Positions 1 to 8,214 of a stretch of 41,440 nt of DNA are shown here, piece by piece; positions within the stretch are counted from its first letter, which is position 1; every line of letters begins with the position of its first letter. Source of the stretch: Pseudoruegeria sp. SK021. GTDB taxonomy: Bacteria > Pseudomonadota > Alphaproteobacteria > Rhodobacterales > Rhodobacteraceae. Below the pieces are notes generated by a model. That model was given only the letters and a program-made list of their open reading frames with translations. It was not told the DNA's origin and searched no databases. Where the stretch lies: NCBI RefSeq assembly GCF_002119405.1, contig NZ_MTBG01000031.1, positions 1-41,440 on the forward strand. The letters run 5' to 3'. A program made the translations under genes and the position numbers.

Positions 1-16
1 GGCGACGGGGTGTGCG

Positions 17-1042
17 TCATCGCGCCGCCACTTTCGGCCGCGCCCCGCCATTGGCCTGCAAGCCGCGCAGCACCTTTTCCGGCGTGATCGGCAGGGCATC
101 CACCCGCACCCCCACCGCCGCATAGACCGCGTTGGCAATCGCGGGCAGCACCGGATTGGCGCACATCTCGCCCGGGCCTTTGCCGCCGAACGGCGCGTCT
201 TCCGCCGGACGTTCCAACACCGCGATGTGATGCGGCACCACCTGCCCCGGCCCCGGCATCAAATAGTGGTTGAAATCCTCGGCGCCATGCTCGCGCAGCG
301 GATAATACGGCTCGGTCGTCTCATACAGCGCGTGGCTGACCCCCATCCACGCCCCGCCGATCAACTGCTGCTCGACCAGCTTAGGGTTCAACGCCCGGCC
401 CACCTCATAGGCCGAGTTGATTTCGGTCACCGTGACCTCACCGGTTTCGTCATCCACTTCCAGATCGACGATCAGGGCGGCATGGGCAAAACAGGTCACC
501 GGGGTCATTTCCCCGGTTTCGGGGTCGGCCTCGGAGGGCGGGATCAGGAAAATGCCGCGCCCAGACAAGGTCCGACCCTGCTTGAACTGCGCCGCAATTG
601 ACGTCTCGGCCACGGTGATCGTCCGGCCCGGCGCGCCTTTCACATGGATGTTGCCGCGCCCGTCCGTGTCCAGATCGCTGGCGTTGACCTCCAGTTCCTC
701 GGCGGCGGCTTCCAGCATCTGCTGGCGCGCCTCCGTCGCGGCCCGGATCACCGCATTGCCCATGCGGTGCGTCCCGCGCGACGCGAATGAGCCCATATCA
801 TGCGGGCCAGTATCGCTGTCGGCGGTGTCCACATAGACATCCTCCACCGGCACGCCGATGGTTTCCGCCGCGATCTGCCGGGTGACGGATTTCATCCCCT
901 GCCCCAGATCAATGGCACTCAGCGCCACCTTGAACTTGCCGTCGGGCGTGGCATGGACCAGCGCCTGAGACGGATCGCCGCCAAGGTTCATGCCGATGGG
1001 ATAGTTGATACAGGCAAAGCCGCGTCCCTTGTGAATGGTCAT
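17..1042 (-). CDS. Molybdenum hydroxylase catalytic subunit, C-terminal half
   Basis: This 341-residue protein is the second half of a xanthine-dehydrogenase-family molybdopterin-binding subunit. It opens directly at the conserved GRGFACINYPIGMN block, carries the DLGQGM cofactor-contact motif near residues 45-50, and ends with the KGPGE motif, whose Glu292 matches the catalytic glutamate of the family. There is no signal peptide, so it should be cytoplasmic. Its ATG lies one base after the stop of the upstream gene and is preceded by AAGGAGG inside that gene's end, so translation is probably coupled. The usual large subunit is a single chain of about 700-800 residues; here the N-terminal half is a separate protein with a proline-rich tail. 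The E. barkeri nicotinate dehydrogenase, whose molybdenum subunit is also two chains, is a precedent. The substrate is unknown. Confidence 0.9.
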   Translation of the reverse strand: MTIHKGRGFACINYPIGMNLGGDPSQALVHATPDGKFKVALSAIDLGQGMKSVTRQIAAETIGVPVEDVYVDTADSDTGPHDMGSFASRGTHRMGNAVIRAATEARQQMLEAAAEELEVNASDLDTDGRGNIHVKGAPGRTITVAETSIAAQFKQGRTLSGRGIFLIPPSEADPETGEMTPVTCFAHAALIVDLEVDDETGEVTVTEINSAYEVGRALNPKLVEQQLIGGAWMGVSHALYETTEPYYPLREHGAEDFNHYLMPGPGQVVPHHIAVLERPAEDAPFGGKGPGEMCANPVLPAIANAVYAAVGVRVDALPITPEKVLRGLQANGGARPKVAAR

Positions 1043-1043
1043 C

Positions 1044-2945
1044 TCAGCGCCTCCTTGTGCCGGACAGGAAGGGCGAGGCCCCGGGCCGCTTCACCCCGCG
1101 CGAAAATGGCTGGTCCGGGGCATAAGGGGCCGCGGAGGCCGGCGCGGGGGGCTGCGGCGGTGCCGGGGGCGGCGCCGCATAGGTCGGATACGGCACCGGC
1201 ACGCTGGGTGGGGTTGGCGGTGCCTGTGGCGGCGCAAATCCCGGCGGCGGCGTGATGCTGCCACGGGGCGGCACCGGACCAGCGCTTGCCGCAGGCCGGG
1301 CCGGAACCGGGCCCGAGGGGCGCGGCGCGACCGGCGGCGGAACAGCCCCCGGCCCGCTGCCCATCCGGTGCCCGATCCGATCGGCAGCAATCTGCATGTC
1401 CTCGCGCTGGGGCGGCGCGGCAACAATCGCAACCCCGGCATGGCCCGCCGCGACCCGGCCAGTGCCGGTGCGCGCCGGGGCGGTGTCGGTCACCCGGCCC
1501 GCCCGCCGGGCCCCGATCAGCCCTTCTTGGTCTGTCACCGTCTCAGGGATGGTGCCGCGTGCGCCCTCGCCGCCGCCAACCAGACTGGAGGCCGCCGTGG
1601 ATTCGGAGCTGATCGCCCAGCCCGCCTTGCCCGCAGCCACCTGACAACACTCGATCAGCGCGGTGTTCTTGGCCACCCGCCGATGCGCCTTCATATCGCC
1701 GTCGCGATAGGCGTTGAGGATGCGCAGATCGATCGGGTTCATCCCCACCGCTTCGGCCACCCGGTCCATTTGCACCTCGATGGAAAAATCCACCCCGGTG
1801 ATCCCAAAGCCCCGCATCGCCGTCGCCGGCGTGCGGTTGGTAAAGACACAATAAACATTGGCCGCCACATTGGGGATCGAATAGGGCCCCGGCAAATGCC
1901 CGACCCCCTTGATGATCGCGTAAGAACTCAGCCGGGTATACGCGCCGCTGTCGAAGAACCCGGTGAATTCCCGGGCCACGATCCGGCCATCGCGGCGCAC
2001 CCCGTCCTTGATCCGCCAGCGTTCCGCCCCGCGCGGGGCCCCGACCTGCATCTCCTCGGGCCGGTCCCAGGCAAACTTCACCGGACGCCCGGTCAGCACC
2101 GCCCCCAGCACCGCCATCGGTTCAACGATGCTGTCGACCTTGCCGCCAAAACCGCCCCCCGCCGTGCCGCCAATGAAATGCAGCCGCGAGGACGCCAAGT
2201 TAAGCAATTTCGCCGTGGTTCCCAATGAGAAGAACAGCGCCTGCGTGTTGGTGTGGCACACATAGCGGTCATTCTGCTCGGGCGCGGCAATGGCGCCGCA
2301 AGTCTCGATCGGGGCCTGCTCAATCGGCGACATCTGATATTCGGCCTCAATGATGTGATCGGCTTGGGCGAACCCGGCCTGCACATCGCCAAAGCGCAGC
2401 TTTTGATGATCATAGCGCTCGTGATAGTCGAAGGTGTTGTTGGGATAGGTCGGGTTCACCGATGGCGCACCGGGGGCCAGCGCCTCTTCCACGTCCAGCA
2501 CATGCGGCAGGACCTCCCAATCCACCCGCACCGCCGCCACCGCCGCTCGCGCCTGCGCTTCGGTATCGGCAATCACGGCGCAGACCGGCTCGCCCTTGTA
2601 GCTGACCTTTTGCCCCGACAAGAGCGGCTCGTCATCCTTGCCGAACCCGATCAGTGACAACAGCGTGTTCAGGTTATTGGGCACGTCGCCGGGCTTGACC
2701 ACCCGGCGCACCCCCGGCATCCGCTCGGCCGCCGCAGTATCCAACGACCGGATCCGCGCATGATGATGCGGCGACCGGACCGCCCGCATATGCAGCAAGC
2801 CATCGAACAGATGGTCGTCATAGAACGGGGTGCGCCCGGTGACATGGCCCAAAATGTCCTGCCGGATCGTCGGCTTGCCGATCTCGTTCAGGGTGTCGTC
2901 GCGTTCATTTGCGAACAGGTCCTTGCGGAACTCGATGCTGGTCAT
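1044..2945 (-). CDS. Molybdenum hydroxylase catalytic subunit, N-terminal half with proline-rich tail
   Basis: Residues 1 to about 443 match the N-terminal half of xanthine-dehydrogenase-type molybdopterin subunits: the GGGFGGK motif at 263-269, AMRGFG near 376-381, and the domain starting IGKPTIRQDILGHVTGRTPFYDD. The AYRCSFR motif of CO dehydrogenase is absent, so it is xanthine-dehydrogenase-like. From about residue 444 to 633 homology stops and a low-complexity tail rich in Pro, Ala and Gly follows (densest at 530-620), ending in basic SGTRRR. The family normally continues straight into the sequence now encoded by the next gene. The start overlaps the 2Fe-2S gene stop by four bases (ATGA). 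The tail may be a flexible linker that keeps the two halves together; this is inference. A frameshift artefact is unlikely because the downstream half has its own strong ribosome-binding site. Confidence 0.9.
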   Translation of the reverse strand: MTSIEFRKDLFANERDDTLNEIGKPTIRQDILGHVTGRTPFYDDHLFDGLLHMRAVRSPHHHARIRSLDTAAAERMPGVRRVVKPGDVPNNLNTLLSLIGFGKDDEPLLSGQKVSYKGEPVCAVIADTEAQARAAVAAVRVDWEVLPHVLDVEEALAPGAPSVNPTYPNNTFDYHERYDHQKLRFGDVQAGFAQADHIIEAEYQMSPIEQAPIETCGAIAAPEQNDRYVCHTNTQALFFSLGTTAKLLNLASSRLHFIGGTAGGGFGGKVDSIVEPMAVLGAVLTGRPVKFAWDRPEEMQVGAPRGAERWRIKDGVRRDGRIVAREFTGFFDSGAYTRLSSYAIIKGVGHLPGPYSIPNVAANVYCVFTNRTPATAMRGFGITGVDFSIEVQMDRVAEAVGMNPIDLRILNAYRDGDMKAHRRVAKNTALIECCQVAAGKAGWAISSESTAASSLVGGGEGARGTIPETVTDQEGLIGARRAGRVTDTAPARTGTGRVAAGHAGVAIVAAPPQREDMQIAADRIGHRMGSGPGAVPPPVAPRPSGPVPARPAASAGPVPPRGSITPPPGFAPPQAPPTPPSVPVPYPTYAAPPPAPPQPPAPASAAPYAPDQPFSRGVKRPGASPFLSGTRRR

Positions 2946-3427
2946 CCGACAGCCCTCCCCTGCATCTGCGCCGCCGCGGTCAGAATGGCGTCGATGATCG
3001 GCTCATAGCCGGTGCAGCGGCATAGGTTGCCCGAGATCGCCTCGGCCACCTCATCCCGGCTGGGGTTCGGGCTGCGGTCCAGCAACGTCTTGGCCGCCAT
3101 CAGCATCCCCGCCGTGCAAAAGCCGCATTGGGCCGCGAAGCCGTCCATGAAGGCGCGCTGCAACGGATGCAGCTCGGCCCCATTGGCCAGCCCGCCGGTG
3201 GTCTCGATCCGCTGGCCTTCGGCCGCTTCGGCCAAGGTCAGGCAGGCCAGATGAACCTCGCCGCCAATCCGCACCGTGCAGGCGCCGCAAGTGCCCTGCC
3301 CGCAGCCATGCTTGGGCGTCAGATCCCCCGCGCCGCGCCGCAACACATCCAGCAGATTTGCGCCGGGATCGACGAACAAGGCCACCTCGGCATCATTCAG
3401 GGTAAACCGTACCGGAACCTTCGCCAT
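2942..3427 (-). CDS. Molybdenum hydroxylase 2Fe-2S subunit
   Basis: A 161-residue small subunit of a molybdenum hydroxylase that passes electrons from the molybdenum centre to FAD. The N-terminal plant-ferredoxin-type cluster uses Cys42, Cys47, Cys50 and Cys62 (GCGQGTCGAC and later LAC). The C-terminal helical-bundle cluster uses Cys101, Cys104, Cys136 and Cys138 (CGFC and CRC). All eight ligands are present and the length is normal for the family. The gene sits between the FAD gene (TGATG overlap) and the catalytic N-half (ATGA overlap), the order FAD, Fe-S, Mo seen in many such operons. No export signal is visible. Confidence 0.97.
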   Translation of the reverse strand: MAKVPVRFTLNDAEVALFVDPGANLLDVLRRGAGDLTPKHGCGQGTCGACTVRIGGEVHLACLTLAEAAEGQRIETTGGLANGAELHPLQRAFMDGFAAQCGFCTAGMLMAAKTLLDRSPNPSRDEVAEAISGNLCRCTGYEPIIDAILTAAAQMQGRAVG

Positions 3428-4227
3428 CAGACCCGCCTTTCCGCCAGCAACAACCGTTTCAAATGGACCGGAGCGACCTCGCGCCGATACCAGGCCGAGG
3501 CCAGCGCATCATCCGCCGGGGCCAACCCCTCTGCCGCCACCCGCACCGCCGGCGCGATCCCGTCCGCGTCCAGCGTCACGCCGCGCAGCGCCGCCTCAGC
3601 CGCCTTGGCCCGCAGCGGCGTTGGCCCCATCGCGCCAAAGGCCAGCCGTGCCGCGCCGACCCGGCCCGCCGCCATGGGCAACCATCCGGCAATGGACATC
3701 ACCGACACCCCTTTCGGCTTGACCCGGCTGACCTTGTGAAACCGGAACTCGCCCGTCGCCGGACGCGGCACCTGCACCGCCGCCACCAGTCCGCGCGTAC
3801 CAGACCGGCCCGCCAGAAACGGCTCGATCCCTTCGCGGTGGCCATCGGCCCAGATCACCTGCGCATCCAGTGCCAACAGAGCCACCGTGAAATCACCGTA
3901 GGGATGCGCCGCAAACAGATTGCCGCCCACCGTCGCCATGTTGCGGATCGCCGGGCCACCAATCACCCGCGCCACCGGGGCCAGAAAATCCAATTCCCGG
4001 GACGCGATCACCTCGGCCATGGTCACGCCCGCGCCGATCCGGATGCCGCCGCTGTCATGGCGAATCTCGCGCAGCGCCGCATCGCCGCTGCGCAGCAACG
4101 TTTCGATCCCCGTCGCGCCATAATTCATCGCCCGCATCACCAATGTGCCGCCCGCGATGTACCGGCTACGCTCGCGCATCGCTGCCGCCGCCCCGGCAAG
4201 GGTCGGATGGGTTTCAACCGTCTGCAT
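3427..4227 (-). CDS. Molybdenum hydroxylase FAD-binding subunit
   Basis: A 266-residue medium subunit of the CO dehydrogenase/xanthine dehydrogenase flavoprotein type. The two flavin-binding loops are visible: AGGTLVM near residues 25-31 and ATVGGNLFAA in the middle, followed by a CO-dehydrogenase flavoprotein C-terminal domain. It accepts electrons from the 2Fe-2S subunit. The start codon overlaps the end of the upstream SRPBCC gene by 14 bases, and the stop overlaps the 2Fe-2S start, so the four-gene enzyme is tightly coupled. Length is close to the family norm and nothing looks broken. Confidence 0.96.
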   Translation of the reverse strand: MQTVETHPTLAGAAAAMRERSRYIAGGTLVMRAMNYGATGIETLLRSGDAALREIRHDSGGIRIGAGVTMAEVIASRELDFLAPVARVIGGPAIRNMATVGGNLFAAHPYGDFTVALLALDAQVIWADGHREGIEPFLAGRSGTRGLVAAVQVPRPATGEFRFHKVSRVKPKGVSVMSIAGWLPMAAGRVGAARLAFGAMGPTPLRAKAAEAALRGVTLDADGIAPAVRVAAEGLAPADDALASAWYRREVAPVHLKRLLLAERRV

Positions 4228-4672
4228 GTTCGGCCTCCGCGTTCAGTTGCGCCCGGATCGCATCGAACCCGGCCTGATAAATCTGTGCGCCCACCAGCGC
4301 CTCTAACTCGGCCTCGCGGCCTTTCGGCGTGTCGAACCGGCAGGACCATTCCCAGAAGGTCGCATCCCCGTCAGTGACCGGGATCAGCCGCACGTGGGCG
4401 ACATAATTGAACAGCGGCACCGGGGTCTCGAGCAGGCAGTAGCTAAAGCTCATCTCCAGATCCGACAGGGTCAGCAGTTGCTCGCGCAACTCCGATCCGT
4501 CTGTCAGGATGAACCGCCGCACCGCGCCGATCCGGTCGCCATCGCGGCCACGCTCGATCTGACTGCTGCGCACTGCCGGGTGCCATTGGTCATGGCCGTT
4601 AAAGTCCCGCAACACGGCCCAGACCATGTCCACCGGCGCATCCAAAACGGTGCTGCGAAGGATCTTGACCAT
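4214..4672 (-). CDS. SRPBCC (START/Bet v1-like) protein 1
   Basis: A 152-residue single-domain SRPBCC-fold protein, usually a small hydrophobic-ligand cavity. It begins MVKILRSTVLDAPVDMVWAVLRDFNGHDQWHP, the typical opening strand and helices of polyketide-cyclase/dehydrase-like members. This start was chosen over an in-frame ATG 15 codons upstream because AAGGGGG lies at good distance in front of it. The gene overlaps the FAD subunit by 14 bases. CoxG, which helps attach CO dehydrogenase to the membrane, shares this fold, so a membrane-tethering or electron-acceptor-docking role for the adjacent hydroxylase is possible. That is inference; a ligand-binding or cyclase role cannot be excluded. 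Confidence 0.88.
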   Translation of the reverse strand: MVKILRSTVLDAPVDMVWAVLRDFNGHDQWHPAVRSSQIERGRDGDRIGAVRRFILTDGSELREQLLTLSDLEMSFSYCLLETPVPLFNYVAHVRLIPVTDGDATFWEWSCRFDTPKGREAELEALVGAQIYQAGFDAIRAQLNAEAEHADG

Positions 4673-4756
4673 CCGCGCCCCCTTACGCCAACCGCAAGCT
4701 GCGACGGGCGCCGCCATCTGTCCAAGTCTCTGTCATTGCTGCCCTCCTAAGCCCGG

Positions 4757-4805
4757 TCCGAAAAAGGTCCGACGAAAATCCGATAAAAGTCCGACGATAA
4801 TCCTA
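4757..4805. repeat. 11-bp phased TCCGA repeat, copy A
   Basis: On the plus strand TCCGA occurs at 4757, 4768, 4779 and 4790, with the variant TCCTA at 4801. Every step is exactly 11 bp, about one helical turn, and the spacers are A-rich. In the transcribed (minus) direction it begins at the stop codon of SRPBCC protein 2 and precedes SRPBCC protein 1. A near-identical array lies at 19340-19389, also just after a stop codon in the same block. It could be a DNA-binding array on one helix face or an RNA element with regularly spaced GGA motifs; its function is unknown. Confidence 0.8.
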
Positions 4806-5240
4806 TCCACCAAAATGCCGTTTCAGCGCATCAAAGCCGCCCTGAAACACGTTGGTGCCGACCCCCGAAACCAGCCCGGCCTCGTCTTCCGGCGCACAGG
4901 AAAATTCCGCCGACCATTCGGCAAAACAGCGCCCACCATCGGTCACCGGCGTCAGGCGCAGGGTCGAGATATAGTCGGTCAACGGCATCGGACTTTCGAG
5001 GATGCCATAGGTGTAGAATAGGTCGTAATCGCTCAGTCCCAGCAGTTGCTCGCGCAGCCGGTCGCCGTTCTGTAGCGTGAAGTTGCGGATGCATCCGACC
5101 TTGTCGCTGGGCAGGGCGTCCTCAATCCGGCTGTCGCGGATGCGCGGGTGCCACTTGGGCATCCCGTTGAAATCACGTACTCTTTCCCAGACCTTTTCGG
5201 CCTCTGCCGGGATCACCGATGAAATATAGACCCGCGCCAT
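4803..5240 (-). CDS. SRPBCC (START/Bet v1-like) protein 2
   Basis: A 145-residue SRPBCC-fold protein, paralogous to its downstream neighbour: both share the pattern RDFNG-x-x-x-WHP near residue 22-32, an REQLL-x-LSD segment in the middle, a PLTDY or PLFNY strand, and RLTPVTDG or RLIPVTDG before the last strands. The duplication suggests two related lipophilic ligands or a heterodimer. The ATG directly abuts the flotillin stop codon (TAA then ATG). The phased 11-bp repeat begins at its stop codon. A role in assembling or anchoring the molybdenum hydroxylase is inferred from position and from the CoxG analogy only. Confidence 0.9.
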   Translation of the reverse strand: MARVYISSVIPAEAEKVWERVRDFNGMPKWHPRIRDSRIEDALPSDKVGCIRNFTLQNGDRLREQLLGLSDYDLFYTYGILESPMPLTDYISTLRLTPVTDGGRCFAEWSAEFSCAPEDEAGLVSGVGTNVFQGGFDALKRHFGG

Positions 5241-8213
5241 TTAGGCTTTCCCCTCTGCTTTGGGGGCGTCCTTGGACCGCTTCTGCCGCTCCAATTCGCC
5301 CGCCGTGCGCGTCAGATCCGAGGCCTCGCGGATCAGCCCGCCCTGACCCGCAATATTGGCGCCGTCGATGCCGATATCCTTCAACAGCCCGTCGATCATC
5401 GGGGCCTGCACGCGATAGCGCAGGGCCGAATTGATGACCTCGTCCGTCGGGCTGGTGCCGCTGCCGCCGCTGCCATTCTGGCCGTCGCCCGACCAACCGA
5501 GGCCGTTCGACCCGGACCCACCAAGCTGCATAATCCTGATATCGTTGATCTTTTCCAAAGGCTTGACCGATGCCGCGACAATCCCTTCCACATGTTCCAG
5601 CATCTTGCGCTTGAACAGACTGGTGCGGGCGCCCTCGCTCAGCACGTTCTCGGCCTCGTTGATCAGCTTCTGCGCCTCGGCTTCGACCGCAGCACGGATG
5701 CGTTCGGCTTCCGCCCCGATCCGCTTTTCGTCGGCCATCTTCTCGGCCAGAGTCACATCGACAGCCTTGCGGCGGCTGGCGCCTTGAGTCTCGGCCATGG
5801 TGGTGACCTTTTCGCTGGCTTCCACAGCCCGGGCGCGGGCGTTTTCTGCCTCCACAGCGGCCGCGCTTTGGTCCAATGATTTCTGGTACAAGGCGATGGC
5901 CTTTTCCATCGTTGCCTCTTCCACCGCCTTCTCGCGGGCGATCTCTTTGCGCCGACGTTCGGTCTGGTGGCCAATCCGGGCCTCATCCAGTCCCAACTCA
6001 CTGGCGATCTGGGCGCGTTCGATGTCTTCTTGACTGGCAATCTCGGCCTCGCGCAGGGCGTGAACCCGTTCGATTTCAAGGTGTTCCAGCACGCGACGCC
6101 GGTCGAGCTTTCTGGCGTCGATCTCTTGCTCGGCCAGAATGCGTTCTGCATCCACGGTCTTGGACTTAGCAACTTTCGCCGCCTCGATGGCCTCGTCGGC
6201 GGCAATCTGTGCCGCGTCCAGCGCCTTGTTGCGGGCAATCTCAAGATCGCGGATCCGGCCATCGCGCGCGATCTTATCGGCGGAGGTTTCGGCCTCTTTC
6301 TCGATCCGTTGACTGTCAACCAGACGCCGCGAGCTGATCTCGGCTGCCTCGATGGCCTCGTTCTTTTCGATCTCACGCGAACGAATTTCGGCGTCCTTAG
6401 CGATCTCGGCTGCCCGGGTACGCGCCTGTTCGGAAATGCGGGCCGCACTGACCTGTTCTTGCGCGTTCAGATTGGCGACATCGACGGCGCGGTTGCGGGC
6501 GATCTCGCGTTCGCGCAGATCCTGATCCTGGGCAATCCGCTCGGCAGCCAACGCCTGCTCTTGCGCGATCTGATCCCGCTCGGTTTCTTCCCGTGCTGCA
6601 ATCTCGGCCTTGTCCAGCGCCCTTTGCCGGTCGATTTCCAACGCACGTGTTGCTTGTTCTGCGCTGATCCGGTCTGCCGCCAGTATCTTTTCGCGGGCGA
6701 TCCGCGCCGCTTCCGTGGCCTGCTGGCTGGCGATTTCGGCCTGATCCAGCGCCTCTTTGCGCGCGATTTCCAGCACACGGGTTTCCCGGTCCGAGTCGAT
6801 CCGCTCGGCGCTGAGCACCCGCTCTTGCGCGATCCGCAACTTTTCCGCAGCTTCGCGGGCCGCAATTTCCGCCTCATCAATGGCAAGGTTGCGGGCGATT
6901 TCTTGCTTGCGGGTGGTGCGTTCGTGATCGATCCGGGCTTGGGTGATTTCGCGCTCTTGGGCAATGCGCGCTTTCTGGATCATCTGATCCGCCGAAATGC
7001 CGGCTTCGTCGATCACCCGCTTGCGTTCTATTTCTTTCGACTGGGTGTCCTGATCTTTGGCGATCCGCGCCTCAATCAGGGATTTTTCTTGGGCGATCCG
7101 GGCCTTCTCGGTGGACTCAAGCGCGGCAATTTCCGCCGCTTCGGTTTCCCGTTTGGTGGCAATCCGCGATTCCGTCAGCGCCTTTTGCTGATTGATCCGC
7201 GCCTTTTCTACCAATTCCTGCGTGGCAATCTCCGCCTCGTCGATCACCCGTCCGCGTTCAATCTCTTGCTGGCGAATGGTGCGTTCCGACGCGATCCGCG
7301 CCTCTGCGATCTGCTGGTCATTGGCGATCCGTGCCGTTTCAATCGCCTCGCGCGACAAAAGCTGGGCCTGTTCGGCCTCTTTCTCGCGCTCGGACCGTTC
7401 CCGGGTCAGCTCTGACCGCTGCAAGGCCCGGCGGAATTCGATCTCACGCTCTTGATCCAGGCGCGCGGATTCGCTGTCACGCTCAATATTCAAACTTTGC
7501 CGCTCGGCCTCAAGATTTCGACTACGGATCTGGATCATCGTGTCTTGTTCGATGTCGTTGCGTAGCTTGCGGCGCGCCTCGATCACTTCGATCACCGAGG
7601 TCAGACCTTCGGCATCAAACCGGTTCGAGGGATTGAAATAGGCGATGTCAGTCTGGTCAATGTCCAGAATCGCAACGCTTTCCAGTTCCAGCCCGTTCTT
7701 GTCCAGCCCGGCTTGCGCCGTCTCCAGCACCCGCTCGACATAGGCGTTCCGCTGGCTGTGCAGCTCGTCCATGGTCATGTCTGCAGCGACCGTGCGCAGG
7801 GCTGAGACGAACTTGCCCGCCAGAAGCTGATGGATGCGTTCCGGTTCCAACGTCCGCCGCCCTAGGGTCGACGCGGCCAGCGTCACCGCTTCGCGCGTTT
7901 GCTTGACCCGCACATAGAAGCTCGCCTCGACATCCACCCGCATCCGGTCCTTGGTGATCAGCGCCTGCTCGCGTTCGCGGGTGACGTTCAGATCAAGCGA
8001 GTTCATGCTTACCGGCGTGATGTCATGAATGATTGGCCAGACAAAGGCGCCGCCGTCGATCACCACTTTCTCGCCCATAAACCCGGTCCGGACGAAGGCG
8101 ATTTCCTTCGTTGAGCGGCGATAGAGCCAGTTCATCACCCAATAGAGGATGAAGATTACAATTACGGCCATGATTAGCCATAGGATCAGCTGTCCGATCA
8201 GTTGTCCGGTCAT
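5241..8213 (-). CDS. Flotillin-like SPFH protein with greatly expanded hendecad coiled coil
   Basis: A 990-residue membrane scaffold protein. Residues 5-30 form one N-terminal membrane segment; an SPFH/band 7 domain follows to about residue 215 (IDGGAFVWPI, VRVKQTREAVTLAA). Residues 293 to about 776 are charged coiled coil made of 44-residue units, each four 11-residue hendecads of the type ARIAQExxLxx. The flotillin C-terminal region (LFKRKMLEHVEGIVAASVKPLEKI, about 866-889), a Gly/Ser-rich linker (about 898-920) and a terminal flotillin domain (DEVINSALRYRVQAP) follow. E. coli YqiK, a related protein, is about 550 residues, so this is nearly double, the excess being the repeats. The gene starts one base after the TIM-barrel gene's stop with GGAGG in front. 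Flotillins organise membrane microdomains; here it may scaffold the transporter or oxidase, which is inference. Confidence 0.93.
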   Translation of the reverse strand: MTGQLIGQLILWLIMAVIVIFILYWVMNWLYRRSTKEIAFVRTGFMGEKVVIDGGAFVWPIIHDITPVSMNSLDLNVTREREQALITKDRMRVDVEASFYVRVKQTREAVTLAASTLGRRTLEPERIHQLLAGKFVSALRTVAADMTMDELHSQRNAYVERVLETAQAGLDKNGLELESVAILDIDQTDIAYFNPSNRFDAEGLTSVIEVIEARRKLRNDIEQDTMIQIRSRNLEAERQSLNIERDSESARLDQEREIEFRRALQRSELTRERSEREKEAEQAQLLSREAIETARIANDQQIAEARIASERTIRQQEIERGRVIDEAEIATQELVEKARINQQKALTESRIATKRETEAAEIAALESTEKARIAQEKSLIEARIAKDQDTQSKEIERKRVIDEAGISADQMIQKARIAQEREITQARIDHERTTRKQEIARNLAIDEAEIAAREAAEKLRIAQERVLSAERIDSDRETRVLEIARKEALDQAEIASQQATEAARIAREKILAADRISAEQATRALEIDRQRALDKAEIAAREETERDQIAQEQALAAERIAQDQDLREREIARNRAVDVANLNAQEQVSAARISEQARTRAAEIAKDAEIRSREIEKNEAIEAAEISSRRLVDSQRIEKEAETSADKIARDGRIRDLEIARNKALDAAQIAADEAIEAAKVAKSKTVDAERILAEQEIDARKLDRRRVLEHLEIERVHALREAEIASQEDIERAQIASELGLDEARIGHQTERRRKEIAREKAVEEATMEKAIALYQKSLDQSAAAVEAENARARAVEASEKVTTMAETQGASRRKAVDVTLAEKMADEKRIGAEAERIRAAVEAEAQKLINEAENVLSEGARTSLFKRKMLEHVEGIVAASVKPLEKINDIRIMQLGGSGSNGLGWSGDGQNGSGGSGTSPTDEVINSALRYRVQAPMIDGLLKDIGIDGANIAGQGGLIREASDLTRTAGELERQKRSKDAPKAEGKA
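5886..7337 (-). repeat. Coding repeat: about 44 tandem hendecads (44-residue superunits)
   Basis: Residues 293-776 of the flotillin align as 44-residue units beginning at 293, 370, 414, 458, 502, 546, 590, 634 and 678. The unit at 337-369 is exactly 33 residues, and one extra 11-mer (722-732) precedes the last unit at 733-776. Insertions and deletions are therefore whole hendecads (33 bp). Ala-x-Ile, Ala-Arg-Ile and Glu-Ile-Ala-Arg recur at fixed positions. The 11/3 periodicity implies a nearly straight or right-handed coiled coil rather than a heptad one. DNA copies have diverged, so the expansion is not very recent. Confidence 0.85.
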
Positions 8214-8214
8214 C

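Noticed and set aside
1035-1050. Sequencing frameshift as the cause of the split Mo subunit
   Set aside because: A single base error would not explain a 190-residue unrelated proline-rich tail and a well-placed ribosome-binding site before the second ORF.
1035-2228. 397-codon open frame on plus, antisense to the Mo subunit and its proline-rich tail
   Set aside because: Arg/Gly-rich mirror of the Pro/Ala-rich coding strand. The minus strand carries conserved motifs and a ribosome-binding site.
5967-7415. 482-codon open frame on plus, antisense to the flotillin repeats
   Set aside because: Its repeating Phe/Leu/Gly-rich composition is the mirror of the hendecad-coding strand; no ribosome-binding site or family resemblance.
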